From Pseudomonas putida (GTDB taxonomy: Bacteria; Pseudomonadota; Gammaproteobacteria; Pseudomonadales; Pseudomonadaceae): DNA of 64,000 nt. The stretch is from positions 3,564,001 through 3,628,000 of the forward strand of contig NZ_CP016634.1 of NCBI RefSeq assembly GCF_002741075.1. The letters are read 5' to 3'. Positions 40,133-48,504 of this stretch are shown piece by piece; position 1 is the stretch's first letter, and each line of letters begins with the position of its first letter. The translations under genes and the position numbers were made by a program. The notes under the pieces were generated by a model. It saw nothing but the letters and a program-made list of their open reading frames with translations. It ran no database searches and was not told the DNA's origin.

Positions 40133-40525
40133 TCAAGCGATTTGCGCCTTGGTGGCGACCTGTTCGAAGGTCGCCTCGTCGAGCGCATCGTCCTGTTCGT
40201 CGAGCACCTGTCGAGGGTGCTCGAACCCCGGAATACTGCTGTCGATCAGGCTGAGCAGGCGCGAACCCCGCTCGGTGAGGACGAAGTTCTCGCCATTGCC
40301 GCCGTCCTCTTCCGGACGACTTTCAATGTAGCCGCGCTCGAAGAGGATCTTCTCGTACTCGCAGGCCCGCGTCTTCAGATGATCCAGGTCACCCACCGGC
40401 TGACCGGTGGCGGCCAAGGCAGCCGCATGCTGCTCGGCATAGGGGCGTGGTGTGAAGCTGTGACCCGCGCTGTTCTGCACTTCATGCAACAAGCGCTCGA
40501 TCAGGTCCCAGTCGTAGGTGCTCAT
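40133..40525 (-). CDS. hypothetical protein, 130 aa, DUF2513-like
   Basis: The 130-residue acidic protein starts MSTYDWDLIERLLHEVQNSA and continues with a region resembling a winged helix (LKTRACEYEKILFERGYIE; FVLTERGSRLLSLI). This layout resembles the DUF2513 family, but I am not certain. The start ATG at 40523-40525 has GGGAGG 8 bases before it; the longer frame has no support. It lies next to the toxin-antitoxin pair and is divergent from it. Confidence 0.75.
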   Translation of the reverse strand: MSTYDWDLIERLLHEVQNSAGHSFTPRPYAEQHAAALAATGQPVGDLDHLKTRACEYEKILFERGYIESRPEEDGGNGENFVLTERGSRLLSLIDSSIPGFEHPRQVLDEQDDALDEATFEQVATKAQIA

Positions 40526-40642
40526 GAGGTGGCCTCCCGCTGTGAACGTGTGGGTACACAGCATGGGACCGGTGGGGGTTGGTGGGTGTTCCAAGCGAAT
40601 CACCCGAGAAATAGACCGAAACCATTCATTGTTTTCATCACC

Positions 40643-40660
40643 TGTAGTTTATAAACTACA
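40643..40660. promoter_or_regulatory. 18-bp perfect palindrome at the toxin-antitoxin promoter
   Basis: TGTAGTTTATAAACTACA is a perfect dyad ending 8 bases before the toxin start codon. It includes a TATAAA -10-like core. Binding of the antitoxin (HTH) here would repress the operon. The near-start position implies a very short leader. Confidence 0.75.
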
Positions 40661-40668
40661 TTCAGCCG

Positions 40669-40971
40669 ATGAATAAAATTGAATCAAGCACCTTCAGACA
40701 TTGGCTGAATAACCTCAAGGATGAAATTGGAAAAGCTCGCATCGTTGCGCGCATCAACCGGCTGATCGAAGGCTTACCCGGCGATATCTCGCCGATAGGA
40801 CACGGCGTGAGCGAACTCCGTATCCATTACGGACCTGGTTATCGCGTGTACTTTCATCAAATGGGCGATACGTTACTGATTCTGCTGTGCGCAGGCGATA
40901 AGGGCAGCCAACGTCGCGATATCAAGACGGCCCATCAAATCTTACGGTCGTGGAGGATGCAAAATGACTGA
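40669..40971 (+). CDS. type II toxin, RelE/HigB family
   Basis: The 100-residue basic protein matches the addiction-module killer group (RelE/ParE superfamily, Gp49-like): FRHWLNNLKDEIGKARI, GHGVSELRIHYGPGYRVYFH and the C-terminal LLLCAGDKGSQRRDIKTAH. Such toxins are ribosome-associated mRNA endonucleases. The toxin gene comes first and overlaps the antitoxin by 8 bases, as in HigBA modules. The gene is more AT-rich at its start than the neighbours, hinting at acquisition. Confidence 0.9.
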   Translation: MNKIESSTFRHWLNNLKDEIGKARIVARINRLIEGLPGDISPIGHGVSELRIHYGPGYRVYFHQMGDTLLILLCAGDKGSQRRDIKTAHQILRSWRMQND

Positions 40972-41257
40972 AACGTTCCATGAATTCGATCCTGCGGACT
41001 ACCTCACGACCCCCGAGGCCATTGCAGCCTTCATGACAGATGCCCTCGAAACTGGAGATGCCAGCTACGTCGCCAAAGCCGTCGGTGTCGTGGCTCGCGC
41101 CAAAGGCATGACTGAACTGGCGAGAGAAACAGGGCTATCTCGTGAGCAGCTGTACCGCTCCTTCAGCGAACACGGCAATCCCACCCTCAAGTCGTTCCTG
41201 ACCGTCATGAAGGCGCTCGGCATCGACATGAGTGCACGCCCCCATCCGCCGCCTTGA
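40964..41257 (+). CDS. type II antitoxin, HigA-like
   Basis: The 97-residue protein starts MTETFHEFDPADYLTTPEAI and has a Cro/C1-type helix-turn-helix (MTELARETGLSREQLYRSF). It matches the addiction-module antidote family that partners the toxin just upstream. It should neutralise the toxin and repress the operon through the palindrome at 40643-40660. Confidence 0.9.
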   Translation: MTETFHEFDPADYLTTPEAIAAFMTDALETGDASYVAKAVGVVARAKGMTELARETGLSREQLYRSFSEHGNPTLKSFLTVMKALGIDMSARPHPPP

Positions 41258-41371
41258 CTAGTGCCTCAGGCTTTCCCGAGCCAACTCGCGTATCTTCCGC
41301 CGAGCGATTTACCTGAACTTCCCGATATCCCGCCTTTCAACCGCATATACCCCTGCCGGGAGAGGAAACGG

Positions 41372-41644
41372 ATGAAACGCTTACTGCCCATCATGTGCAC
41401 GAGCACACTGCTCTGCGCCCTGCCCGCCTGGGCCTGCACGCCGGAAGAAGCGACTCAGAAACGCGAGGAACTGGCCGGGCTGGTCACCCAGTTGACGGAG
41501 CAGAATCCGCCGAAGGCCAAGGAGATCAACGAAGAGTTGCAAGGGATGGACCTGGGCACGGCCAGCAAGGACCTGCCGGACAAATGCCAACTGATCGACA
41601 AGCGAATCCAGGAACTTAAAGCCGCGGAGAAAAAGGCAGACTAA
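41372..41644 (+). CDS. small secreted protein, 90 aa
   Basis: MKRLLPIMCTSTLLCALPAWA is a signal peptide, likely cut before the cysteine (AWA|C). The last residues before it do not form a good lipobox, so export by type I peptidase is more likely. The mature part is helical and charged (TPEEATQKREELAGLVTQ; a C-terminal KKAD), with two cysteines. Function unknown. The ribosome site is GAGAGGA. The frame is open to 41261 but the ATG at 41372 gives the signal peptide. Confidence 0.8.
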   Translation: MKRLLPIMCTSTLLCALPAWACTPEEATQKREELAGLVTQLTEQNPPKAKEINEELQGMDLGTASKDLPDKCQLIDKRIQELKAAEKKAD

Positions 41645-41650
41645 CCGCTG

Positions 41651-41763
41651 TGGGGCGCGGCAAGCCCTGTCGCGGATAATCCCGCGGCCACAAGGATTGC
41701 TCCGATCCTGAGAGGATCACCTCAATCCTGTGGTGGCGGGTTCACCCGCGAGGCCCGCACAGG
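41651..41763. repeat. REP-like inverted pair between the secreted protein and the DEAD-box gene
   Basis: A variant arm (CGCGGATAATCCCGCGGCC, about 41651-41693) faces a second arm (GGCGGGTTCACCCGCGAGGC, about 41726-41763). They separate two convergent genes. Confidence 0.7.
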
Positions 41764-41774
41764 CCCCGATGAGC

Positions 41775-43100
41775 TTATTCTGCCTTCGGCGCGCGCTTCT
41801 TCAGCGGGGCCATGCCATCGGAGCTGGCCAGTGGCGCCTTGGTCTTGGGCTTGGAGGCCGGCTTGCGCTTGGCGGTTGCGCCTTTCTTCTCGCCCGTCTT
41901 CTTCTCGACCTTTTTCTTCTTGGTACCGGCGGCCTTGCCCGAAGCTTTGACCTTCTTCGGCCCGCTGTAGGTGCCCTTGACCTCCTTGATGACCCGGCGC
42001 TCGAACTGCTGCTTGAGGTAGCGCTCGATGCTCGACATCAGGTTCCAGTCGTTATGGCAGATCAGCGAGATCGCCAGACCTTCGGCACCCGCCCGGCCGG
42101 TACGGCCGATGCGGTGCACGTACTCATCGCCACTGCGCGGCATGTCGAAGTTGATCACCAGGTCCAGGCCGTCGATGTCCAGACCACGCGCGGCCACGTC
42201 GGTCGCCACCAGCACCTTGGAGCCGCCTTGCTTGAAGCGGTCGATCGCCAGTTTGCGGTCCTTCTGGTCCTTCTCGCCGTGCAACACGAATGCCTTCACG
42301 TCCTTGGCCACCAAGTGACCGTAAATACGATCGGCCAGGGCACGGGTGTTGGTGAAGATGATCGCCTTCTGGTAAGTCTCGTTGGCCAGCAGCCACTGGA
42401 CGATCTGCTCTTTGTGCTGGTCGTGGTCGGCCGTGATGATCTGCTGGCGGGTGCCCTCGGACAGCTGCGAGACACTGTTGAGCATCAGATGCTCAGGGTC
42501 CTTGAGCACCTTGCCGATGATGTCGCGCAAGGCCGCGCCACCGGTAGTGGCGGAGAACAGCAGGGTCTGCTCACGGTTTTCGCATTCTTTGCACAGGCGC
42601 TCCATGTCCTCGGCAAAACCCATGTCGAGCATGCGGTCGGCCTCGTCCAGCACCAGCACCTGGACGTGGGAAAGGTCCAGGTTGCCGGCATTGAGGTGCT
42701 CCAGCAGACGGCCCGGGGTACCGATCAACACGTCCGGGACCTTGCGCAGCAGCGCGGCCTGCTCCTTGAAGTCCTCGCCACCGGTGACCAGGCCCGACTT
42801 GACGTAGGTGAACTGGGAGAAACGCTGTACTTCCTTGAGGGTCTGTTGGGCCAGCTCGCGGGTCGGCAGCAGGATCAACGCACGGATCTCGACGCGGCGC
42901 TCGCGCAGATCGACGAGGCGATTGAGCAATGGCAGCACGAAGGCGGCGGTCTTGCCGCTGCCGGTCTGCGCGGTCACCCGCAGGTCACGCCCTTGCAGGG
43001 CCAGGGGAATGGCCGCTGCCTGCACCGGGGTCGGCTCGACAAAGTTCAGCTCGGCCACAGCTTTGAGCAGGCGTTCGTGCAGGGCGAATTGGGAAAACAC
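41775..43100 (-). CDS. DEAD-box RNA helicase with Lys-rich tail
   Basis: The 441-residue ATP-dependent RNA helicase has Q motif (PTPVQAAAIPLAL), Walker A AQTGSGKT, DEAD as VLDEADRMLDMGF, SAT as LLFSATTGG, and HRIGRTGRAG. After residue about 380 a low-complexity lysine/alanine-rich tail probably binds RNA. It resembles SrmB/RhlE-type helicases acting in ribosome assembly or RNA decay. I set the start at GTG 43098-43100 (MFSQFALHERLLKA) because GAGGT lies 7 bases upstream; the frame is open to 43679, antisense to the channel gene. Confidence 0.92.
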   Translation of the reverse strand: MFSQFALHERLLKAVAELNFVEPTPVQAAAIPLALQGRDLRVTAQTGSGKTAAFVLPLLNRLVDLRERRVEIRALILLPTRELAQQTLKEVQRFSQFTYVKSGLVTGGEDFKEQAALLRKVPDVLIGTPGRLLEHLNAGNLDLSHVQVLVLDEADRMLDMGFAEDMERLCKECENREQTLLFSATTGGAALRDIIGKVLKDPEHLMLNSVSQLSEGTRQQIITADHDQHKEQIVQWLLANETYQKAIIFTNTRALADRIYGHLVAKDVKAFVLHGEKDQKDRKLAIDRFKQGGSKVLVATDVAARGLDIDGLDLVINFDMPRSGDEYVHRIGRTGRAGAEGLAISLICHNDWNLMSSIERYLKQQFERRVIKEVKGTYSGPKKVKASGKAAGTKKKKVEKKTGEKKGATAKRKPASKPKTKAPLASSDGMAPLKKRAPKAE

Positions 43101-43244
43101 GGATGTACCTCGGGCAGTCGCTGGAAATTCAGTTGCATAGGGTAACGTTTTCCGTCGCTGACGCCGAATTTCTTTTGGCACCTTCATGCCGTTCCGCGCT
43201 CTAATGGGCCTCGTTTTCGCAACACAGACCCTGCTATTACCCCC

Positions 43245-44537
43245 ATGGATATACAACGACTCTGGAACGACGCCCTGGACCTCTGGGGCACCCTCGATCA
43301 ACACCCCATGCTGCACGCGGCCCTGGGCCTGACGGTGCTGCTGTTGATTTCCCTGATCATCGGCCGCCTGGCACGCTTTCTGATGCTGCATGCCAGCCGC
43401 CTGCTGGCTCGGCAGCAGCCGCTCAAGTGGCTCGACGACCTTCGCCACAACAAGGTTTTCCACCGCCTGGCCCAGACCACTCCATCGCTGGTGATCCAGT
43501 TCGGCCTCAAACTGGTGCCGGAGTTGAGCGACACCGCCCAGCACTTCCTCGGCAACGTCGCCCTGGCCTTCACCCTGCTGTTCATGACCATGGCCGTCTC
43601 CTGCCTGCTCGATGCCCTGCTGGACATCTACTCCCGCACCGAGCACGCCCGCACCCGCTCGATCAAGGGCTATGTGCAATTGGCCAAGATGATGCTGTGG
43701 ATCTTCGCCTCCATCGTCATCGTCGCCACCCTCATCGACCGCTCGCCGCTATTGCTGCTCTCCGGCCTGGGCGCCATGTCGGCAGTGCTGCTGTTGGTAT
43801 ACAAGGACACCCTGCTGTCGTTCGTCGCCAGCGTGCAGCTGACGAGCAACGATATGCTGCACGTGGGTGACTGGATCGAGATGCCCCAAGTGGGCGCCGA
43901 TGGTGACGTGGTGGACATCACGCTGCACACGGTCAAGGTGCAGAACTTCGACAAGACCATCGTCTCCATCCCCACCTGGCGCCTGATGAGCGAGTCATTC
44001 CGCAACTGGCGTGGCATGCAGCAATCGGGCGGTCGCCGCATCAAGCGCAGCCTGTTCATCGATGCCGCGGGTGTGCGTTTCCTTACCTCCGAAGAAGAAC
44101 AGCGCCTGGGCCAGGTCCGTCTGCTGGGCGATTACCTGGCGCAAAAACGCCAAGAGCTGAGCGCCTGGAACGAGTCGCTAGGGCCGGTGGCCGCGCTGTC
44201 GGCCAATCGTCGCCAGTTGACCAACCTCGGCACCTTCCGCGCCTTCGCCCTGGCCTACCTGCAGAATCATCCCGACGTGCAGCAAGACATGACCTGCATG
44301 GTCCGCCAGATGCAGGCCACCGCCGAGGGCGTGCCCCTGGAGATCTACTGCTTTACCCGCACCACGGCCTGGGGCGAGTACGAGCGGATCCAGGGCGATA
44401 TCTTCGACTACCTGCTGGCCGTATTGCCGGAGTTCGGGCTGAGCCTTTACCAGCAGCCAAGCGGCAACGATATGCGTGTAGGCCTTGCCGGCCGCGCTCA
44501 GCCAGCACAGCGGCTGAGTGAACTCACCGAGGCCTGA
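43245..44537 (+). CDS. mechanosensitive ion channel, YbdG-like
   Basis: The 430-residue protein has about five membrane spans in the first 200 residues, then the MscS core (LSGLGAMSAVLLLVYKDTLLSFVASVQLT, split at residues 180-210) and a long cytoplasmic domain. Length and the IPTWRLMSESFRNWRGM segment fit E. coli YbdG, a miniconductance channel opening on osmotic downshock. It is divergent from the helicase, with 144 bases between. Confidence 0.9.
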   Translation: MDIQRLWNDALDLWGTLDQHPMLHAALGLTVLLLISLIIGRLARFLMLHASRLLARQQPLKWLDDLRHNKVFHRLAQTTPSLVIQFGLKLVPELSDTAQHFLGNVALAFTLLFMTMAVSCLLDALLDIYSRTEHARTRSIKGYVQLAKMMLWIFASIVIVATLIDRSPLLLLSGLGAMSAVLLLVYKDTLLSFVASVQLTSNDMLHVGDWIEMPQVGADGDVVDITLHTVKVQNFDKTIVSIPTWRLMSESFRNWRGMQQSGGRRIKRSLFIDAAGVRFLTSEEEQRLGQVRLLGDYLAQKRQELSAWNESLGPVAALSANRRQLTNLGTFRAFALAYLQNHPDVQQDMTCMVRQMQATAEGVPLEIYCFTRTTAWGEYERIQGDIFDYLLAVLPEFGLSLYQQPSGNDMRVGLAGRAQPAQRLSELTEA

Positions 44538-44546
44538 GGGTCATGA

Positions 44547-44571
44547 AATGGGGCCGCATTGCGGCCCCATT
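44547..44571. terminator. bidirectional terminator
   Basis: An 11-bp perfect stem (AATGGGGCCGC with GCGGCCCCATT) and a 3-nt loop sit between the convergent channel gene (ends 44537) and the EamA gene (ends 44581). Confidence 0.85.
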
Positions 44572-44580
44572 CATTCGCTG

Positions 44581-45462
44581 TCAGCCCGATGCCGCCTGCC
44601 CGGGGGTTGCCGGGCGCTGCATGCCCAGCCGGCTCATCCAGACGGACGCCAGGATCACCGCCCCTCCAATGAACAGCCGCCCAAGCGGCTCGTCCTGATT
44701 CCAGATCAGCAAGTTGAGCAGCAAGCCCACCGGCACATGCAGGTTATTCATCACCGCCAGCGTGCCGCCACTGACCAGGCACGCCCCCTTGTTCCACCAG
44801 TACAGCCCCAAGGCCGTCGGGAACAACCCTAGGAACAGCAACACCCACCACTGCACATCGGTGCTCGGCAGATGCTGGGCGTTGCCGAACAACACGAAGG
44901 CGGGCAGCACGACGATCAACGCCCCCAGATAGAAATAGCCAAAGCGCCGGTAGTGCGGCAGGTCGCTGGGATGCCGGGCGACCAGGTGACGATACAGTAC
45001 CTGGCCTGCGGCATAGGTGAAGTTGGCCAATTGCAGCAGCAAGAAACCCACGAAGAACTCACCACTGATGCTGTCGAAGCGGATCACGGCGGCGCCGGCC
45101 ACCGCCACCAGGGCGGCCAACAGAGCCCAGGCGTTGAACCGGCGATTCAGGGCATCTTCGATCAAGGTCACGTGCAATGGCGTGAGGATGGTGAACAGCA
45201 GCACTTCCGGCACCGTCAGCACACGGAAGCTCAGGTATAGGCAGACATAGGTGATGCCGTACTGCAGCGCCCCGATCAACAACATCGCACGCATGAAACG
45301 CGGTTCCACCTGGCGCCAGCGGGTCAGCGGCAGGAACACCAGCAGCGCCAGTACCACCCGCGCCAGCACCGCGAAGTAGCTGTCCACGTTGCCGGCCAGG
45401 TACACCCCGATCAGGTTGAAGGAGAACGCCTGGATCAGCGCGACGATTATCAGGTAGCCCAT
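44581..45462 (-). CDS. EamA/DMT carboxylate-amino acid-amine transporter
   Basis: This 293-residue protein has ten hydrophobic segments in two EamA repeats. The opening MGYLIIVALIQAFSFNLIG and the segment YVCLYLSFRVLTVPEVLLF are typical of the group annotated as carboxylate/amino acid/amine transporters. The substrate is unknown. It stands alone, and its start at 45460-45462 lies upstream of a 200-base gap holding the azoR terminator. Confidence 0.9.
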   Translation of the reverse strand: MGYLIIVALIQAFSFNLIGVYLAGNVDSYFAVLARVVLALLVFLPLTRWRQVEPRFMRAMLLIGALQYGITYVCLYLSFRVLTVPEVLLFTILTPLHVTLIEDALNRRFNAWALLAALVAVAGAAVIRFDSISGEFFVGFLLLQLANFTYAAGQVLYRHLVARHPSDLPHYRRFGYFYLGALIVVLPAFVLFGNAQHLPSTDVQWWVLLFLGLFPTALGLYWWNKGACLVSGGTLAVMNNLHVPVGLLLNLLIWNQDEPLGRLFIGGAVILASVWMSRLGMQRPATPGQAASG

Positions 45463-45597
45463 GGTTGCCTCTCATGAATCAAGGCGGCGACCTTAGCCGG
45501 TTGGCCTGCAGGAGTTCAACCATGCGGGCTGTAGGGGCAGCGCAAGCACTACAAGACAGTGACTTTCACACGTCCGGTGCCGCCTCGGATGACAAGG

Positions 45598-45626
45598 CAA
45601 AAAAACCCGGCCATCACAAGGCCGGG
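45598..45626 (-). terminator. azoR terminator
   Basis: CCCGGCC (45606-45612) pairs with GGCCGGG (45620-45626). On the minus strand the stem runs into seven Ts. It lies about 50 bases past the azoR stop. Confidence 0.85.
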
Positions 45627-45678
45627 CGGATACACCCAAAGGAGCGACAGGTGTCAGGGGTTGGGAATGTGTTGCGTG

Positions 45679-46278
45679 TCAGGCCACCGCGGCCAGCTTG
45701 GCCTTGGCCTGGTTCAGGCCCTTCTCGTGGAAATCACCGCTCATGTTCAGGCCTTCAGCGTGAATGAAGTTCACGTCATGGATGCCGATGAAGGCCATGA
45801 CCTGACGCAGGTACGGTTCCTGGTGGTCGGTGGTGGCGCCGGCATGGATGCCGCCACGGGCGGTGAGCACAATGGCGCGCTTGCCGGTCAGCAGGCCCTG
45901 CGGGCCGGTCGGGGTGTACTTGAAGGTGATGCCAGCGCGCAGTACATGGTCCAGCCAGGCCTTGAGGGTACTGGGGATGGTGAAGTTGTACATCGGCGCT
46001 GCCATGACCAGCACATCGGCGGCCAGCAGTTCGTCAGTCAGTTCGTTGGAGCGACCCAGGGCATCCAGTTCAGCTGGCGAGCGCTGCTCCTGCGGCTTCA
46101 TCCAGCCACCGAGCAGATCGGCATCCAGATGCGGGACAGGTGAGACCGCCAGGTCGCGTACGCTGATCTCGTCGTGTGGATGAACGGTCTGCCATTGCTG
46201 GATGAAATCCCGGGTCAATTGACGAGAAACGGAATCCTGCTGGCGGGCGCTGCTTTCGATGATCAGTACGCGGGACAT
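45679..46278 (-). CDS. azoR: FMN-dependent NADH-azoreductase
   Basis: AzoR reduces azo dyes and quinones by two electrons with NADH and FMN. The 199-residue protein has the flavodoxin-like fold: the flavin site SSARQQDSVSRQLT near the N terminus and the conserved APMYNFTIPSTLKAWLDHV (about 94-112). The ATG at 46276-46278 has GGAGG 5 bases upstream and is preferred over two earlier in-frame ATGs. Two CTATCGAT repeats lie upstream. Confidence 0.95.
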   Translation of the reverse strand: MSRVLIIESSARQQDSVSRQLTRDFIQQWQTVHPHDEISVRDLAVSPVPHLDADLLGGWMKPQEQRSPAELDALGRSNELTDELLAADVLVMAAPMYNFTIPSTLKAWLDHVLRAGITFKYTPTGPQGLLTGKRAIVLTARGGIHAGATTDHQEPYLRQVMAFIGIHDVNFIHAEGLNMSGDFHEKGLNQAKAKLAAVA

Positions 46279-46338
46279 GGGAGCCTCCATCGGCAAACAA
46301 GGGGATGCGATTCGATGGAGGTGAGATTAAAACTTGAC

Positions 46339-46380
46339 CTATCGATAAAAAAGCGTAAAAAATGGGTGCAATCTATCGAT
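46339..46380. promoter_or_regulatory. CTATCGAT direct repeats upstream of azoR
   Basis: CTATCGAT occurs at 46339-46346 and 46373-46380, 34 bases (close to three helical turns) apart, in AT-rich DNA 61-102 bases upstream of azoR. The arrangement suggests a two-site operator for an unidentified regulator. The second copy ends at the stop codon of the next gene. Confidence 0.45.
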
Positions 46381-46706
46381 TAATCAGTTTGTTCAGCCTT
46401 GCAGCTCAATGCAATGCGCAGCTTGATGATCTCTCGGTTGAAGGTTGCCGTGACATCCCGGCTCTTGCCCGCCGGCACGTTCACCCGTCGAACCCGCGGC
46501 GCTTCGGGCCCGTTGCGAAAGGTCACCTTGCAGGCGGCCGGGACCTGCCCATAGTTGTTCAGGGTGATCGCGCCGATACTGCGCGCGGTGTCGTAGGTGG
46601 TGTAGTCGAGCTTGACCCCGTCCAGGTCCTTCTCCACATCGATGGGGTAATACGCCATCGCCCCAAGGGGCAGGCACATCAGCAATGCCGCACAACATTT
46701 CTTCAT
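46380..46706 (-). CDS. small secreted protein of unknown function, 108 aa
   Basis: The precursor has a signal peptide (MKKCCAALLMCLPLGAMA) followed by a beta-rich mature part (VKLDYTTYDTARSIGAITLN; ACKVTFRNGPEAPRVRRV) with two cysteines that could pair. Some pseudomonad homologues carry the name 3-phosphoglycerate kinase, which this clearly is not. It is divergent from the LysR gene at 46755, with a small dyad between. The azoR regulatory region begins at its stop codon. Confidence 0.85.
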   Translation of the reverse strand: MKKCCAALLMCLPLGAMAYYPIDVEKDLDGVKLDYTTYDTARSIGAITLNNYGQVPAACKVTFRNGPEAPRVRRVNVPAGKSRDVTATFNREIIKLRIALSCKAEQTD

Positions 46707-46709
46707 AGG

Positions 46710-46730
46710 GCGCTCTCCTTGACAGAGCGC
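46710..46730. promoter_or_regulatory. dyad between the secreted-protein gene and LysR gene
   Basis: GCGCTCT-N7-AGAGCGC is a perfect inverted repeat overlapping the ribosome site of the secreted-protein gene, in the 48-base divergent gap. It could be an operator or an mRNA hairpin hiding that ribosome site. Confidence 0.4.
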
Positions 46731-46754
46731 AGCTTAGGACAACAGGAGCCGAAG

Positions 46755-47678
46755 ATGAAAGCGCCACGCGTAACCCTGGACCAGTGGCGAACTCTGCAGG
46801 CAGTGGTCGATCATGGCGGATTCGCCCAGGCCGCCGAGGCCCTGCACCGCTCGCAATCGTCGGTGAGCTACACGGTCGCGCGCATGCAGGAGCAACTGGG
46901 CGTGCCCCTACTACGCATCGATGGCCGCAAGGCGGTACTGACCGAGGCCGGCAATGTGCTGCTGCGCCGCTCGCGTCATCTGGTCAAGCAAGCCAGCCAG
47001 CTCGAGGACCTCGCCCACCATATGGAGCAAGGCTGGGAAGCAGAGGTGCGCGTAGTGGTCGATGCCGCCTACCCCAGCGCCCGCTTGGTTCGCGCCCTGA
47101 GCGCCTTCATGCCGCAGAGTCGAGGTTGCCGCGTGCGCCTGCGCGAGGAGGTCCTGTCGGGCGTCGAGGAAGTGCTGCACGAGGGAATCGCGGACCTGGC
47201 CATCAGCAGCTACAGCATTGGCGGTTACCTGGGCGCCGAACTCAGCTCGGTGGAGTTCATCGCCGTCGCTCACCCCGACCACAGCCTGCATCGCCTGGGA
47301 CGGGAAATCACCTTCCAGGACCTGGAAAGCCAGTTGCAGGTGGTGATCCGCGACTCCGGTCGCGCCCAGCCGCGGGATGTCGGCTGGCTCGGCGCCGAGC
47401 AACGCTGGACGGTCGGCAGCCTGGGCACCGCCGCCACCTTCGTCAGCAGCGGCCTGGGCTTTGCCTGGCTGCCGCGGCACATGATCGAGCGCGAGCTTAA
47501 AGACGGCGTGCTCAAGCCCTTGCTGCTGGACCAGGGTGGCAGCCGCCATCCACTGTTCTACCTTTATTCGAACAAGGACAAGACCTTGGGTCCGGCCACG
47601 CAGATCCTCATCGAGCTGCTGCGCAACTTCGACACAGCGCCATTGGACGTGCCCTTCGCAGCCCCCCCACAAGCCTGA
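46755..47678 (+). CDS. LysR-family regulator
   Basis: The 307-residue protein starts MKAPRVTLDQWRTLQAVVDH with helix-turn-helix GFAQAAEALHRSQSSVSYTV, followed by an effector-binding domain (about 95-300). The ATG at 46755 has AGGAG upstream; the frame is open to 46362 without support. It lies 13 bases upstream of an alpha/beta hydrolase and is likely co-transcribed with it, and divergent from a secreted-protein gene. The effector is unknown. Confidence 0.92.
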   Translation: MKAPRVTLDQWRTLQAVVDHGGFAQAAEALHRSQSSVSYTVARMQEQLGVPLLRIDGRKAVLTEAGNVLLRRSRHLVKQASQLEDLAHHMEQGWEAEVRVVVDAAYPSARLVRALSAFMPQSRGCRVRLREEVLSGVEEVLHEGIADLAISSYSIGGYLGAELSSVEFIAVAHPDHSLHRLGREITFQDLESQLQVVIRDSGRAQPRDVGWLGAEQRWTVGSLGTAATFVSSGLGFAWLPRHMIERELKDGVLKPLLLDQGGSRHPLFYLYSNKDKTLGPATQILIELLRNFDTAPLDVPFAAPPQA

Positions 47679-47691
47679 GAGGACCGCGCCC

Positions 47692-48504
47692 ATGGCCTAT
47701 TTCGAACACGAAGGATGCACGCTGCATTACGAGGAATACGGCCAGGGCGAACCCCTGGTACTGCTGCACGGTCTGGGCTCCAGTTGCCAAGACTGGGAGA
47801 TGCAGCTCCCCGAGCTGAGTCAGCGCTATCGGGTGATTCTCATGGACATACGTGGCCACGGTCGCTCCGACAAGCCTCGCGATGGTTACCAGATCGCCAC
47901 TTTCAGTGCCGACCTGTTGGCACTGCTGGAGCATTTGCACACCGGCCCCGTGCACTTCGTCGGCCTGTCCATGGGGGGCATGGTGGGTTTTCAGTTCGCC
48001 GTCGACCACCCCACCTGGCTGCGCAGCCTGTGCATCGTCAACAGCGCGCCCGAGGTCAGGCGCAACTCCGTCGCTCACTGGGTCTGGTGGATCAAGCGCT
48101 GGAGCCTGGCCCGGATCCTGAGCGTCGAAACCGTCGGCAAAGGCCTGGCCGAGCGCCTGTTTCCCAAGCCAGAACAAACCGAACTGCGCCACAAGATGGC
48201 CCAGCGCTGGGCACGCAACGACAAGCGCGCCTACCTCAAGAGCTTCGATGCCATCGTCGACTGGGGCGTGCAGGAACGCATCGGGCAGATCCAGTGTCCC
48301 ACCCTGGTGATCGCTGCCGACCATGATTACACCCCGATACAACTGAAGGAGCGCTATGTCGCCCTGATGCCCCAGGCAACACTGGCAGTCATCGAGGATT
48401 CCCGGCACGCTACGCCCCTGGACCAACCCGAGGTCTTCAACCAGACCCTGCTGCGCTTTCTCGCAGCCGCCTCCACCCCTCAAGGATCTTTGAGCCCATG
48501 CTGA
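47692..48504 (+). CDS. alpha/beta hydrolase
   Basis: This 270-residue alpha/beta-hydrolase-fold enzyme has the oxyanion segment [13 protein letters not shown], the nucleophile elbow [10 protein letters not shown] (Ser about 95), an acid in [10 protein letters not shown] and a catalytic histidine in DSRHATPLD. It resembles 3-oxoadipate enol-lactonase-like esterases, but there are no aromatic-catabolism genes nearby, so the substrate is open. GAGAGGA is the ribosome site. Its end overlaps the ppiA-like gene by 7 bases. Confidence 0.92.
   Translation: MAYFEHEGCTLHYEEYGQGEPLVLLHGLGSSCQDWEMQLPELSQRYRVILMDIRGHGRSDKPRDGYQIATFSADLLALLEHLHTGPVHFVGLSMGGMVGFQFAVDHPTWLRSLCIVNSAPEVRRNSVAHWVWWIKRWSLARILSVETVGKGLAERLFPKPEQTELRHKMAQRWARNDKRAYLKSFDAIVDWGVQERIGQIQCPTLVIAADHDYTPIQLKERYVALMPQATLAVIEDSRHATPLDQPEVFNQTLLRFLAAASTPQGSLSPC

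Noticed and set aside
40643..41257. Toxin-antitoxin pair as part of a larger phage-defence island
   Set aside because: Genes on both sides are ordinary transporters and a helicase; no restriction, nuclease, reverse transcriptase or other defence genes are present.
46380..46706. Annotation of the small secreted protein as 3-phosphoglycerate kinase
   Set aside because: The protein is 108 residues with a signal peptide and none of the kinase motifs.
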